Shown: piece by piece, positions 1-7,990 of the stretch
Position numbering within the stretch: the first letter of the stretch is position 1
Layout: every line of letters starts with the position of its first letter
NCBI RefSeq assembly: GCF_018866245.1
Contig: NZ_CP076458.1
Coordinates: forward strand, 2,232,001-2,296,000
From: Novisyntrophococcus fermenticellae
GTDB taxonomy: Bacteria > Bacillota > Clostridia > Lachnospirales > Lachnospiraceae
Length of the DNA: 64,000 nucleotides
Direction of reading: 5' to 3'
The notes under the pieces: model-generated
The model's database searches: none
Seen by the model: only the letters and a program-made list of their open reading frames with translations
What the model was told of the DNA's origin: nothing
Program-made: the position numbers and the translations under genes

Positions 1-962
1 TCAACGATGTATCCCAACTGCAGTTCATGTTGGATAAAGCCATCGGATATGGCTATAAAAAGATTGGCTTCATCCTTGACCGTGGTTACTTTAGCCGCGG
101 AAATATACAGTACATGGATAAATGCGGCTATAGCTTTGTAATTATGGTTAAGGGGATGGCCACTTTTGTGAATGAATTAGTACTTGAGAATCAGGGTAAG
201 TTTGAAAGTAAAAGGGCCAATAATATCTATGACTATGGAGTGTATGGAATCACCATTAAGAAAAAGCTTTATGTAACGGATGAAAAAGACCGTTACTTCC
301 ATTTATACCATAGTATTTCCAAAGAGAGTTCCGAAAGGACAGGCCTTGAATCAAGGATCAATCAGATGACCATGTTTTTGAAAAAACATAGCAATGAAGC
401 AAAGGAGTTTGGGCCGGGATTTGAAAAGTATTTCTACCTTCATTATGATGAGAAAAGCCATACATTTTTACTCCCGGAAGAAAAGGCCGGTATCATTGAA
501 CGGGAACTTAACCTTTCGGGCTATTTCTGCATCATAACGTCCGAAAAAATGTCTGCAAAAGAGGCTATTGAACTGTATAAGAGTCGTGATGCTTCGGAAA
601 AGTTGTTCCGTGGAGACAAATCCTATCTAGGAAATAAGAGTCTGCGTGTTTACACAGAAGAATCAGCTAGGGCCAAGATCTTTGTTGAATTTGTGGGGAT
701 GATCATTCGGTGCCGGATATATACTTGCTTAAAGAATGAAATGAAGAAACTGGAAAAGAAACCGAATTATATGACGGTGCCAGCAGCCCTTAAGGAACTG
801 GAAAAAATAGAAATGGTGCGACAGTTGGATAATGTATATCGTTTAGATCACGCCGTTACAGCGAATCAGAAGGCAATCCTGAAAGCCTTTGGGTTGGATG
901 CGGACTATATAAAATATCGTGCAACTGAACTGAGTAAAGAATTAGAGGAAATAAAACAATAA
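1..962 (+). CDS. IS4/IS1634-type DDE transposase, 5' end outside window
   Basis: C-terminal part of a cut-and-paste transposase; the reading frame is open from base 3, so the gene begins before the window. Visible family marks are the second catalytic Asp in a DRGYFS motif (about codon 25 of the visible part) and the YREK-type signature of the IS4 superfamily, seen as Y-K-S-R-D-A-S-E-K near base 580. The last ~100 residues are helical and basic. A small gene follows 18 bp downstream in the same direction. Placement in the IS1634 branch is recalled from family features and is less sure than the DDE assignment. The missing N-terminus prevents judging whether the copy is active. Confidence 0.85.
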   Translation, partial: NDVSQLQFMLDKAIGYGYKKIGFILDRGYFSRGNIQYMDKCGYSFVIMVKGMATFVNELVLENQGKFESKRANNIYDYGVYGITIKKKLYVTDEKDRYFHLYHSISKESSERTGLESRINQMTMFLKKHSNEAKEFGPGFEKYFYLHYDEKSHTFLLPEEKAGIIERELNLSGYFCIITSEKMSAKEAIELYKSRDASEKLFRGDKSYLGNKSLRVYTEESARAKIFVEFVGMIIRCRIYTCLKNEMKKLEKKPNYMTVPAALKELEKIEMVRQLDNVYRLDHAVTANQKAILKAFGLDADYIKYRATELSKELEEIKQ

Positions 963-980
963 ATCAGGGGGAAAGTGAAA

Positions 981-1217
981 ATGGCAAGAGTGAGAAAAAA
1001 CAGCAAGGATGCACTGGATGAGAAAATCGAAAAGGCTGATGCCGATGTGATTGCCACTAAGAAAAAACATGATGATGCAACTGCAAATCTGAAGCAGCTT
1101 TTGAACAAAAGAGATGCCATCAGAAAAGAGGAGTTGATTGCTGCTGTTGAGAAGAGCGGCCGTTCCTATGAAGAGATACTGGCATTCCTAAATACCGATT
1201 CTGCAAAAGCAGAATAA
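981..1217 (+). CDS. Small coiled-coil protein downstream of transposase
   Basis: 78-residue, Lys/Glu/Asp-rich protein predicted to be almost entirely helical, with a heptad-like middle section, ending in SAKAE. The ATG at 981 is preferred over the in-frame GTG at 975, because the AGGGGG Shine-Dalgarno at 966-971 is about 9 nt from 981 but too close to 975. It follows the transposase by 18 bp and is followed directly by a terminator, so the two probably share a transcript. It recalls the small coiled-coil proteins (DUF4315-like) seen beside Firmicutes mobile genes. I cannot assign a function; it may be an insertion-sequence passenger. Confidence 0.6.
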   Translation: MARVRKNSKDALDEKIEKADADVIATKKKHDDATANLKQLLNKRDAIRKEELIAAVEKSGRSYEEILAFLNTDSAKAE

Positions 1218-1221
1218 AAAT

Positions 1222-1259
1222 AAATCCTGCCACTAGCATTAAGACTGGTGGCAGGATTT
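1222..1259. terminator. Bidirectional hairpin terminator
   Basis: A 15-bp stem (1222-1236 with 1245-1259, one G/U pair) encloses an 8-nt loop, with A-rich sequence on one side and T-rich on the other. It separates the rightward transposase unit from the leftward VOC gene, whose stop codon lies 3 bp beyond it. Confidence 0.75.
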
Positions 1260-1261
1260 AG

Positions 1262-1552
1262 TTATTTAGGCGGAAAATTTCTGGAAGTTAACACTTTATC
1301 CACCTCTACATAGTTTGAAACAGATAATGCAATTTCATAATGACCATTGATTCCTTTCACATAAGAAAATTTCCTGCCTGTCATTTTCTCAAAATCTGAT
1401 TTTCTATAAAGCAGAAAAAGTGTACCATCCTTTTCTAAAAATATATTGGATGTGTTTTCATCTTCCTTAATTTCAAAGCCAAGCACATCGTGATAAAATC
1501 GCACCATTGTCGGCATATCGTCTACCATGATTCCAAATCCGTCTAATCTCAT
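1262..1552 (-). pseudogene. VOC/glyoxalase-like protein, C-terminus lost
   Basis: Starts like a normal vicinal-oxygen-chelate protein (GFGIMVDDMPTMVRFYHDVLGF, a beta-alpha-beta half module) and is readable to residue 96, where it stops at the terminator beside the transposase gene. Family members usually run to about 120-130 residues and need the last strands (…DPEGN…) for the second metal-ligand set, which is absent here. The simplest reading is truncation by insertion or deletion at the IS boundary. The start overlaps the stop of the upstream remnant (ATGA), with an AGGAG ribosome site, so the pair was once translationally coupled. Confidence 0.6.
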
Positions 1553-1925
1553 TTTTCAACGCTCCTTATCTGTTCAATGATTGCAAGAAATTTTTTCTCA
1601 TATGGTATTTCATTCGTAACATAGTCCCCATTACAAAACAGTGAAAAATTTGTCCATGCAAACGGTACACTTTGTGCCTTTTCTTGGCTGTCAATTTTAA
1701 TCGTTGTAAGGGGTACATGATGTTCCAGTGCACACCGTTCTATGATAGGAATATATTTTGCTGTAAAAGGGCAGTCATTTGTATAGTAAATGGAAAATCT
1801 AATTCCTCCATCACTTTTTTAGGGTATAGACTGGATCGTCATCGGGAAAATGCAATTCGAAGAAACTGAAGTTAATTTTCTGTTGCCCTAATTCCAAAAT
1901 CGTTATAATAGTCTTGTTTAATCAT
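1549..1925 (-). pseudogene. YoaP-like domain protein remnant
   Basis: Conceptual translation of the minus strand from about 1818 down to 1549 gives a thioredoxin-like stretch (IYYTNDCPFTAKYIP … NFSLFCNGDYVTN) that matches what I recall of the YoaP C-terminal domain, found behind a GNAT acetyltransferase domain in Bacillus YoaP. The frame is closed by a TAA at 1819-1821. Upstream pieces (MIKQDYYNDFGIRATEN and a second-frame FELHFPDDDPVYTLKK) suggest more than one frameshift or deletion. It ends in an ATGA overlap with the VOC gene. Read as a decayed gene; no product is expected. Confidence 0.5.
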
Positions 1926-1926
1926 A

Positions 1927-1946
1927 GTTACATTATAACATGTAAC
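1927..1946. promoter_or_regulatory. Inverted repeat overlapping a minus-strand -10
   Basis: GTTACAT and ATGTAAC form a perfect 7-bp dyad around a 6-nt centre. On the minus strand the same bases contain TATAAT, just upstream of the first ATG of the YoaP-like remnant (1925). The geometry fits a repressor operator over a promoter, of the kind seen before multidrug or acetyltransferase genes; no cognate regulator is visible nearby. Confidence 0.4.
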
Positions 1947-2296
1947 GGAGGAAAAGATGGTTGTCGTTAGCCGTCTTTTTTTCTTTTTCAGAATATAATT
2001 AAGGGAAGGGTGTGACCGACAGTGGGCACACCCTTCCCCATTTCAAACTGTCTATTTCCCGGCAGCCCCTTAAATGTATGATTACTGGTGATATTATTAT
2101 AAGAAAAACGATTTTTTTTTGCGCAAGCAATGAGCAGTGCGAAAAAGCTCGGATAAGAAGATGCACCATGCTCACATGTAAGCGATTCTTATCTGATCTT
2201 TTCATAGGGCGAAAGCCCGTGAGTGAGATGCAGTCAACTCTAACACATCTTATTTCCATATCAGTATTTCTCTCGACCAAATTCTGGTTCAATAGC
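1947..2296. other. Hairpin-rich non-coding stretch
   Basis: I see no convincing gene in these 350 bp. It contains a weak hairpin followed by seven T (1956-1982), a perfect 12-bp stem-loop (2003-2038), a long-range GATAAGAA/TTCTTATC pairing (2152-2159 with 2186-2193) and a GGGC-GAAA-GCCC tetraloop hairpin near 2207-2218. Open frames of ~97-100 codons exist on both strands, but they cross these hairpins and show no family features. The series of structures ending at a strong hairpin on the minus strand could mark a structured RNA or the end of a lost mobile element. Confidence 0.35.
2003..2038. terminator. Strong perfect 12-bp hairpin
   Basis: GGGAAGGGTGTG at 2003-2014 pairs perfectly with CACACCCTTCCC at 2027-2038 around a 12-nt loop. 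No long T-run follows on either strand (TTAATTATA on the minus side), so it is either a modest terminator or a structural or protein-binding element of the surrounding non-coding region. Confidence 0.5.
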
Positions 2297-3007
2297 TTAA
2301 TTGATATTTACTGACCGACAAACTGGAATTTTCAAAAAAACGTCTAATCTTTTGTTTCTGTTATTCACTAAATCTATGGTACAAGCTTTATATTGTTTAT
2401 ACTCCTCGATTGTTAAGGGTAATGCCAATCGATTAAAATCGTCAAATGGCAAGGAAAAGTTAATTTGTTGTTTTTCATCTATAAAATCCTGCAACATGAA
2501 AAAATCAATGTACCCATTGAAATCAACAAATAAATCGAAAAATTTTTTGTATCTTATAAGTGTATCATAAAGCGGGCTTTGCTCCTCTTGATAAAAACGT
2601 CTAATACACTCCAAAGTTAAATCGAATCTGTCGCATATCAGTCGATTTACTCCTCTAGCTTGATTTATTGTAAACCCATTTTTCTTGTGCGCAGGAAAAA
2701 CAATGTGACCTCCAATGGTGCGGACCTTATATTTTAGTTCTTCTCTTTCAGAGTCAGGCAGCCAGCGGTCAAATTTTCCATTATACTTTCCGTCAAAATG
2801 CGGGCACATTCTATCGCTAGATAGGTTACCGAAGTCGCTTTTTAGCAGTAATCTACCATAACTACTGCCTACAACTTCCAAATCAAAAGCCTTTCCACAA
2901 GGTAACATCTTGCTCCATAAAAATTTATGGGTTTGATACAGTTTAGGGCTGTCCGTATCAGGATCACCACATTTGCTATCATTACGAAAATCAAAATTTA
3001 TATCCAT
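2297..3007 (-). CDS. DUF6994-like protein of unknown function
   Basis: A 236-residue soluble protein with no signal peptide or membrane segment. The opening (DFRNDSKCGDPDTDSPKLYQ…HKFLWSK) and the middle stretch TIGGHIVFPAHK…TINQARGVNRLICDRFDLTLECIRRFY match what I recall of the DUF6994 family, small orphan genes scattered in Firmicutes, often near mobile DNA. It stands alone between the non-coding stretch and the terminase relics. Biochemical role unknown. It appears intact in length and starts at an ATG. Confidence 0.55.
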   Translation of the reverse strand: MDINFDFRNDSKCGDPDTDSPKLYQTHKFLWSKMLPCGKAFDLEVVGSSYGRLLLKSDFGNLSSDRMCPHFDGKYNGKFDRWLPDSEREELKYKVRTIGGHIVFPAHKKNGFTINQARGVNRLICDRFDLTLECIRRFYQEEQSPLYDTLIRYKKFFDLFVDFNGYIDFFMLQDFIDEKQQINFSLPFDDFNRLALPLTIEEYKQYKACTIDLVNNRNKRLDVFLKIPVCRSVNIN

Positions 3008-3033
3008 GCTGTATCATCCTCTGTATTGATTTA

Positions 3034-4581
3034 TTAAAATACTAGAATCCCTCTTCCATCATACACACTTCCCGAACTGCTGCCATTCCGAATTGCCCGG
3101 TCAAGTACCATAACTGTTGCCACCGCCTCATCAATCTTCTCCGTAGATTTCTCCTTATCTGGCTTGATATTTCCCACCGGGTCAGTGCGAACAAAAATAT
3201 TATCCATCATCCACCGGAACACTGGATACCCACCATGAGCCAGTTTCTGTTCCAGAGTCTGCTTTATTAGTTCCTTGCTCGGCGGTGCCATATCCTTAAA
3301 TCCCTGTCCAAAAGGAACCACTGTAAATCCCAATCCCTCTAAGTTCTGTATCATCTGCACCGCTCCCCAGCGGTCAAATGCAATCTCTTTAATATGAAAC
3401 TTTTTCCCCAGTTCATCTATATACTTCTCAATAAAGCCATAATGCATCACATTTCCTTCCGTTGTCTCCAGAAATCCCCGCTGTGCCCATACATCATAAG
3501 GCACATGGTCACGCCGCACCCTCTGAATCATATTCTCCTTCGAAATCCAGAAATACGGCAGAATAACATACTTCTCCGTATCATCTCTTGGCCGAAACAC
3601 CAGTACAAATGCTGTGATATCAATGGAACTGGATAAATCCAGTTCACCATAACACTCCCGGCCAATCAGATCCTGCTCATCTACCGGAAATGCACAGGCA
3701 TCCCATTTCTCCATCTGCATTCACCTGATAGAATGCTTCACCCACTGATTCAGGCGAAGCTGCCGGAACAGATTCTCTTCCGCCGGATTATCCCTGGCAC
3801 TCAAATAAGCATTCCGCACCTTCTCAACATCAATGGTATGCCCCAGTGACGGATTAGAAACATACCAGACCTTCTCGGAAGTCCAGTCTGCATCATCCGA
3901 AGCCCCGTAAATGACTGGATAAAAAGTTGGGTCAATCTTCCTGCCAAGTATAATATCCTCCGCCTTCTGATGCTGTTCAAAACACACCGAATGCCGGTCT
4001 GTTCCAGCCGTGGTAATCAGAAAGAATAACTGCTGTGTTCTTGCATCGCCAGAACCTTTTGTCATAACATCAAACAGCTCCCGGTTCGGCTGGCTGTGCA
4101 GCTTATCGAAAATAACAGAATGGACATTCAAGCCATGTTTCGTATATGCCTCCGCTGAAAGCACCTGGTAAAAGCTGTTTGTCGGCTTATAAACCAGACG
4201 CTTCACAGACATAACCGGCTTGATCCGCTTTTTCAATGCCAGGCACTGGTCTACCATATCAACGGCTACATCAAACACAATACTGGCCTGCTGCCGGTTG
4301 GAAGCACAGCCATAAACCTCCGCTCCCCACTCACCATCACCGCAAGTCATGTATAAGGCAATTCCCGCCGCCAGTTCCGATTTCCCATTCTTCTTTGGAA
4401 TCTCCACATAGGCCGTATTATACTGACGGAACCCATTTTTCTTTACCGTTCCGAACACATCCCGGATAATTGTTTCCTGCCAGGGCAGCAAATCAAACGG
4501 CTGGCTTCTCCACCGCCCCTTGGTGTGTTTCAGGCAGTTAATAAATTCAACCGTCCGCCGTGCCTTCGCCTCTTCAAACAC
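3034..4581 (-). pseudogene. terL: Phage terminase large subunit, inactivated
   Basis: DNA-packaging motor of a tailed phage. The first 286 codons hold the ATPase domain (EIPKKNGKSELAA is the Walker A region); the next 228 codons hold the nuclease domain. The two halves are in the same frame and are separated only by a TGA at 3721-3723, in RLNQWVKHSIR-stop-MQMEKWDACAF, where relatives as I recall have Trp (TGG). The Walker B/catalytic site reads FDKLH where the family has FDELH, so the catalytic Glu is replaced by Lys. Both changes are explained by single G-to-A substitutions. No portal, protease or capsid gene follows, so this is a prophage relic. Confidence 0.85.
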
Positions 4582-5018
4582 TATCCGCTTCCCCCTTTCA
4601 CCAGCAGAAGCTCCATAGTATCACTTTTCTTATTCTCCCCGTTGTCCGTCACAATCCGGGTCCGTGCCGATGGGGTCAAGCCGAATTGCTCACAAAACCG
4701 GTTTATGATTTTCAGATAAGTCTGTGCAATAGACACCTTGGGAACCTGCTGGCAATACCCGGACGGTGCTTTCATCGCCGCCCCATGCTCGGAAATATAT
4801 TCTTCTGCTTCTTTCCATCTGGCATATACCTGACAGTATCCTGCAAAAGCCGCCATATCAATCTCCGTCAGAATACCAAGCTGCTCTAACTGCTTTGCCA
4901 TCCGCTTCCATTCCTTCTTGGCTTCACCCTCCAGCCAACCTAAACATCTTGGAGCCTTCTTTTCCGGCTTTGCTTCACTGATATATACATTCCGTTTTCC
5001 CGGATTCCCCTCTATATC
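4581..5018 (-). pseudogene. terS: P27-family terminase small subunit, N-terminus lost
   Basis: DNA-recognition partner of the terminase, directly upstream of the large subunit and overlapping its start. The intact-looking part begins at IEGNPGKR, which in the P27 family lies about 15-20 residues after the start, and continues through CLGWLEGEAKKEWKRMAKQLEQLGILTE, AFAGYCQVYARWKEAE and NRFCEQFGLTPSAR. No ATG, GTG or TTG with a ribosome site lies in frame just upstream; an internal ATG at 4901 would give a 106-residue fragment. Upstream lies the 3' end region of rlmD, so the phage gene was cut when it came to rest there. Confidence 0.75.
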
Positions 5019-5113
5019 AATTACTACAGAAACATTTATATAGTCCTTAATTACTTTATTTCTGATTTTTTCACCCTCACCAGTAAATACGATGTGCTTG
5101 AAATAAAGGATCT

Positions 5114-6796
5114 CTACATATCTGCTCGTTGTAGCAACACAATAGTCTCAACGTGTGTATTGTCGTCCAAACTTAAATCCATATCATGTTCAATGATTGG
5201 GAGCTTGAATTTGATGGATTTTAGCCATTGTCCGTTTGGCTGACGTTCTTCATATACTTGAATTTCAGAGATGAGTTTCTCTATCAGTTGCCGTTTCTCT
5301 GTTTCGTTCATATTGGCGTACAACTTATCAAAATAAATTAAAATCTTATAGATGTTGTCGCCTGTGATCTTTTCTGATTCAATGGCTCTCTTTTTCGCTT
5401 TAGCGTCGATAAGCCTCGATTCATGTTCCTCAATCTTATCATATATTTTGTATAAACGCTCATTAAAATCAGTTTTTATTCTGGAATAATGTTTGTTTTC
5501 AACGTCCAGCGAATCAATTTCATCTATCAGCTTTCCTTTTGTTGAGTAGCACTGGCGTATCTGCTTTTCATAGTTTGCAATCTCTTGCTCAACAGCAGTA
5601 GTATCCACTTGCATATCTATCTTGCAACGCATTAAATCTGCGAACTTGGGATTGCTGACGAGCTTTACAATGACTTCAGCTACGGCGTCGTCCAGAAGTT
5701 CTTCACGAATTTGCTTATTAAAATCACATTTATGCCCACGGTTCATTTTGCGGTGCTTGCAGCCATAATAATAAAAATCCTTGTATTTTGTCCCGTCTTT
5801 TTTATATTTAATACTCTTGTTGGCAAACATACCAACACCACAGATGGGACATTTTACAATACCGGAGAGAAGATGTATCCGCTCATCTTTTGATTTATTG
5901 ACATGCTCATATTTATTCGCCTGTGAAATAAGTTTAACCTGCGCTGCTTTCCAGTCGTTTTCTGAGATGATTGGCTCATGCACACCATCTACAAGAAGAT
6001 AATCGTCCTGCTCCACCAAATGGTACTCATTTCTTGTTCCGTGTACCTTTTCAGTTTTTCTGCGCCCATATGCAATTTTTCCAAAATAAACCGGATTTTT
6101 AAGTATCTTGCGAATTAATGAGGCATCAAACAGAGGGTTTTTCCCATTTTGCCTTGGGATTTTTTTAATGCCGTGATTTTCAAGATATTTTGACAAGCCG
6201 TTAGCACCGGTATCAGTTTTGATGTATTGTTCAAAAATTACACGTATGGCGATGGCTTCTTCTTCGTTGATTTCTAATTTTCCATCAGTGAGTTTATATC
6301 CGTAAGGCGCAAACCCACCGTTCCATTTACCTTCACGAGCTTTTTGAATGCGCCCTTCCATTGTCTGTATGCGTATATTCTCACGTTCAATTTCGGCGAC
6401 AGCAGATAGCACCGATATAATCAATTTACCTGCGTCCTTTGAGGAATCAATTCCATCTTCCACACAAATTAGGTTTACACCATAATCTTGCATAATTTGC
6501 AAGGTAGAAAGCACATCAGCCGCATTTCGCCCAAATCTGGATAATTTAAAGACAAGAACAAATGAAACACCATCTTTCCCCATTTTAATGTCTTCAATCA
6601 TTTGCCCAAATTCTAATCTGCCTTCTATTGATTTACCAGATTTGCCTGCATCTTCATATTCATGAACAATTTCATATCCATTGAAATCAGCAAATGCTTT
6701 CATTCTCGCTTTTTGAGCATCCAAAGAGAAACCGTCAATCTGCATTGCGGTGGATACTCTTGTATATGTATATACTTTAACTTTTTCGGCTTTCAT
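5114..6796 (-). CDS. Large serine recombinase (element integrase)
   Basis: Site-specific recombinase of the resolvase/invertase superfamily. N-terminal catalytic domain with Ser15 in YTRVSTAMQIDGFSLDAQ and arginines in KLSRFGRNAAD; then the recombinase domain (GGFAPYGYKL … LIRKILKNPVYFG), a zinc ribbon (CPICGVGM … C-X5-RGHKC) and a long coiled coil that usually controls integration versus excision. ATG 6796 is preferred to the upstream GTG at 6808. The last nine residues (IVLLQRADM) look like the tail of RlmD rather than of a recombinase: the gene crosses the attachment core at 5145. In the circular form it should gain the ~100-residue tail now on RlmD. It lies at the element's end, as expected for an integrase. 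Confidence 0.92.
   Translation of the reverse strand: MKAEKVKVYTYTRVSTAMQIDGFSLDAQKARMKAFADFNGYEIVHEYEDAGKSGKSIEGRLEFGQMIEDIKMGKDGVSFVLVFKLSRFGRNAADVLSTLQIMQDYGVNLICVEDGIDSSKDAGKLIISVLSAVAEIERENIRIQTMEGRIQKAREGKWNGGFAPYGYKLTDGKLEINEEEAIAIRVIFEQYIKTDTGANGLSKYLENHGIKKIPRQNGKNPLFDASLIRKILKNPVYFGKIAYGRRKTEKVHGTRNEYHLVEQDDYLLVDGVHEPIISENDWKAAQVKLISQANKYEHVNKSKDERIHLLSGIVKCPICGVGMFANKSIKYKKDGTKYKDFYYYGCKHRKMNRGHKCDFNKQIREELLDDAVAEVIVKLVSNPKFADLMRCKIDMQVDTTAVEQEIANYEKQIRQCYSTKGKLIDEIDSLDVENKHYSRIKTDFNERLYKIYDKIEEHESRLIDAKAKKRAIESEKITGDNIYKILIYFDKLYANMNETEKRQLIEKLISEIQVYEERQPNGQWLKSIKFKLPIIEHDMDLSLDDNTHVETIVLLQRADM
5145..5155. other. Left attachment core (attL-like)
   Basis: GTCTC-A-ACGTG, encoding on the minus strand the HVET of the recombinase end. 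It matches the copy at 26098-26108 in 10 of 11 positions. Sequence below 5145 (IVLLQRADM then stop at 5114) reads as the displaced natural C-terminus of RlmD. Confidence 0.7.
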
Positions 6797-6825
6797 ATTG
6801 GTCACCACTCGGCATTTTATTTTTT

Positions 6826-6864
6826 AAACTACACCTCAAGACTTAATATCTCGAGGTGTAGTTT
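6826..6864. repeat. 12-bp inverted repeat upstream of recombinase
   Basis: AAACTACACCTC (6826-6837) pairs perfectly with GAGGTGTAGTTT (6853-6864) over a 15-nt loop, 30 bp before the recombinase start. There is no T-run after it in the direction of the recombinase, so it could be an attenuating 5'-UTR hairpin or an operator controlling the integrase, or a weak terminator for the ParB transcript. Confidence 0.55.
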
Positions 6865-6889
6865 GGACTATTAGTTCACGATTATTATA

Positions 6890-7123
6890 TCACGCCTTTT
6901 CTTTTGTTGCAATACTGTTATTTGAAATCTTACTCGTCGTTGCATTTTTTTCAGTACTTATCTTGTTAATATCAGGATCCGGCATTGAATCTATCTCTAA
7001 AACATCTGAATATTTAGCAATCATGTTAGATAAAAATTCTGCTAACGCTCCCCATTCATCAATATTATTCAAAATGTGCCTCCAATTAAAAAACGCCCGA
7101 TAATCTGCAATCATGCAAATCAT
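6890..7123 (-). CDS. Small accessory protein downstream of ParB
   Basis: 77-residue protein with no family that I recognise. The N-terminal half (YRAFFNWRHILNNIDEWGALAEFLSNMIAKYSDVL) looks helical, and the C-terminal third is Ser/Thr/Asn/Lys-rich and probably disordered. The start overlaps the end of the parB-like gene by 4 bp (ATGA), so translation is coupled and it belongs to the mobilization operon. It could be a partition accessory or antitoxin-like protein, but nothing in the sequence decides this. Confidence 0.55.
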   Translation of the reverse strand: MICMIADYRAFFNWRHILNNIDEWGALAEFLSNMIAKYSDVLEIDSMPDPDINKISTEKNATTSKISNNSIATKEKA

Positions 7124-7986
7124 CGAGCGTTGTTTCGTTCCTTGTTTCGTTTTCGGTCTTCTAAAAGTTTTAGAATTGCTTTTTCTATCTGTTGAGGAGT
7201 ATAGTTATTTGGAAAGTATTGCTTTAGTCGTTCATATGGGAACTTGATTTGCTCTTTCTGATTGGCTTTTTCGGCAGTAAGAATACCGAAAATTGCATCC
7301 ATATCGAGCAACCCATTTTGTGATAACTTTTTCATTTGTTGAGCCTGTGAAAGCGACGGTGTACATTGCTCTGACTCAATAGTTTCTAATAAAGCGGTTT
7401 GTTCTTCTTTGGCGAGAAAAGAAAGCTCAACCGCCGGAGTTAAAGCAATTTTGCTGTCATCAACATATTGCAAAATTTCCGGGATAAGGTTGGTCAAGCG
7501 GATATAGCGGAATACTTGGTCACGGCTTTCGTTAGACTGCTTGCCAATTTCAGCAGCGGTGTCGAGCTTTGTCGCAACTTGCGACAAAGCTAAATCTGTC
7601 CGCTCGCCTTGCCGATTAAGAGCCTCCATTTTGAGCTTATAAGCGTTAGCCTTTTCAGATGGCAAAATGTGTTCTCTATGCAGATTTGAATCCACAAGTG
7701 CAATAACAGCCGCATTTCTATCCAAGGCATAAATTAAGGCAGGAATTTCGTTAATTCCTACCTTTTGTGCTGCGTGTAATCTCCGATGACCGGAGATTAC
7801 TTCATATTCATTTGTTTTGTTTTCAATCGGTCGGGCGATGATGGGATTCAAAATTCCATGTTCTTGAATACTGTCGGTCAGCATATTCATCTCGTCATTA
7901 TCCAGCACCTTATACGGATTTTCCTCAAACGGATGCAATTTTTCAATCGGAATATTTACCGATGATATGGTTTTTTCATTTTTCAT
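7120..7986 (-). CDS. ParB/Spo0J-like nuclease-domain protein
   Basis: Soluble DNA-binding partition-type protein of 288 residues. The N-terminal ParB/Srx fold is clear: IPIEKLHPFEENPYK, SIQEHGILNPIIARP and the nucleotide-binding box EVISGHRRLHAAQKVG, then the ALVDSNLHREHILPSEKA stretch and a helix-turn-helix region around QVFRYIRLTNLIPEIL. The ATG at 7986 is chosen because AGAGGTAG precedes it at good distance; a start at 8025 would lie inside the relaxase gene. No ParA accompanies it, as is common for ParB-like genes of Clostridia mobile elements. The likely role is maintenance or regulation of the element. Confidence 0.85.
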   Translation of the reverse strand: MKNEKTISSVNIPIEKLHPFEENPYKVLDNDEMNMLTDSIQEHGILNPIIARPIENKTNEYEVISGHRRLHAAQKVGINEIPALIYALDRNAAVIALVDSNLHREHILPSEKANAYKLKMEALNRQGERTDLALSQVATKLDTAAEIGKQSNESRDQVFRYIRLTNLIPEILQYVDDSKIALTPAVELSFLAKEEQTALLETIESEQCTPSLSQAQQMKKLSQNGLLDMDAIFGILTAEKANQKEQIKFPYERLKQYFPNNYTPQQIEKAILKLLEDRKRNKERNNAR

Positions 7987-7990
7987 AATG

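Noticed and set aside
2012-2314. 100-codon plus-strand frame and the opposing 97-codon frame (1999-2292)
   Set aside because: Both run through strong hairpins, have no ribosome site with a fitting start, and the amino-acid composition looks random.
3721-3723. UGA read as selenocysteine or tryptophan in the terminase
   Set aside because: No SECIS-like structure was noticed and the Walker B site is also damaged; elsewhere in the window UGA clearly ends genes (for example trpE, the RNA-polymerase-like gene).
1-5113. Treating the left 5 kb as part of the trp element
   Set aside because: The attachment core at 5145 and the restored rlmD end at 5114 place these genes outside the element.
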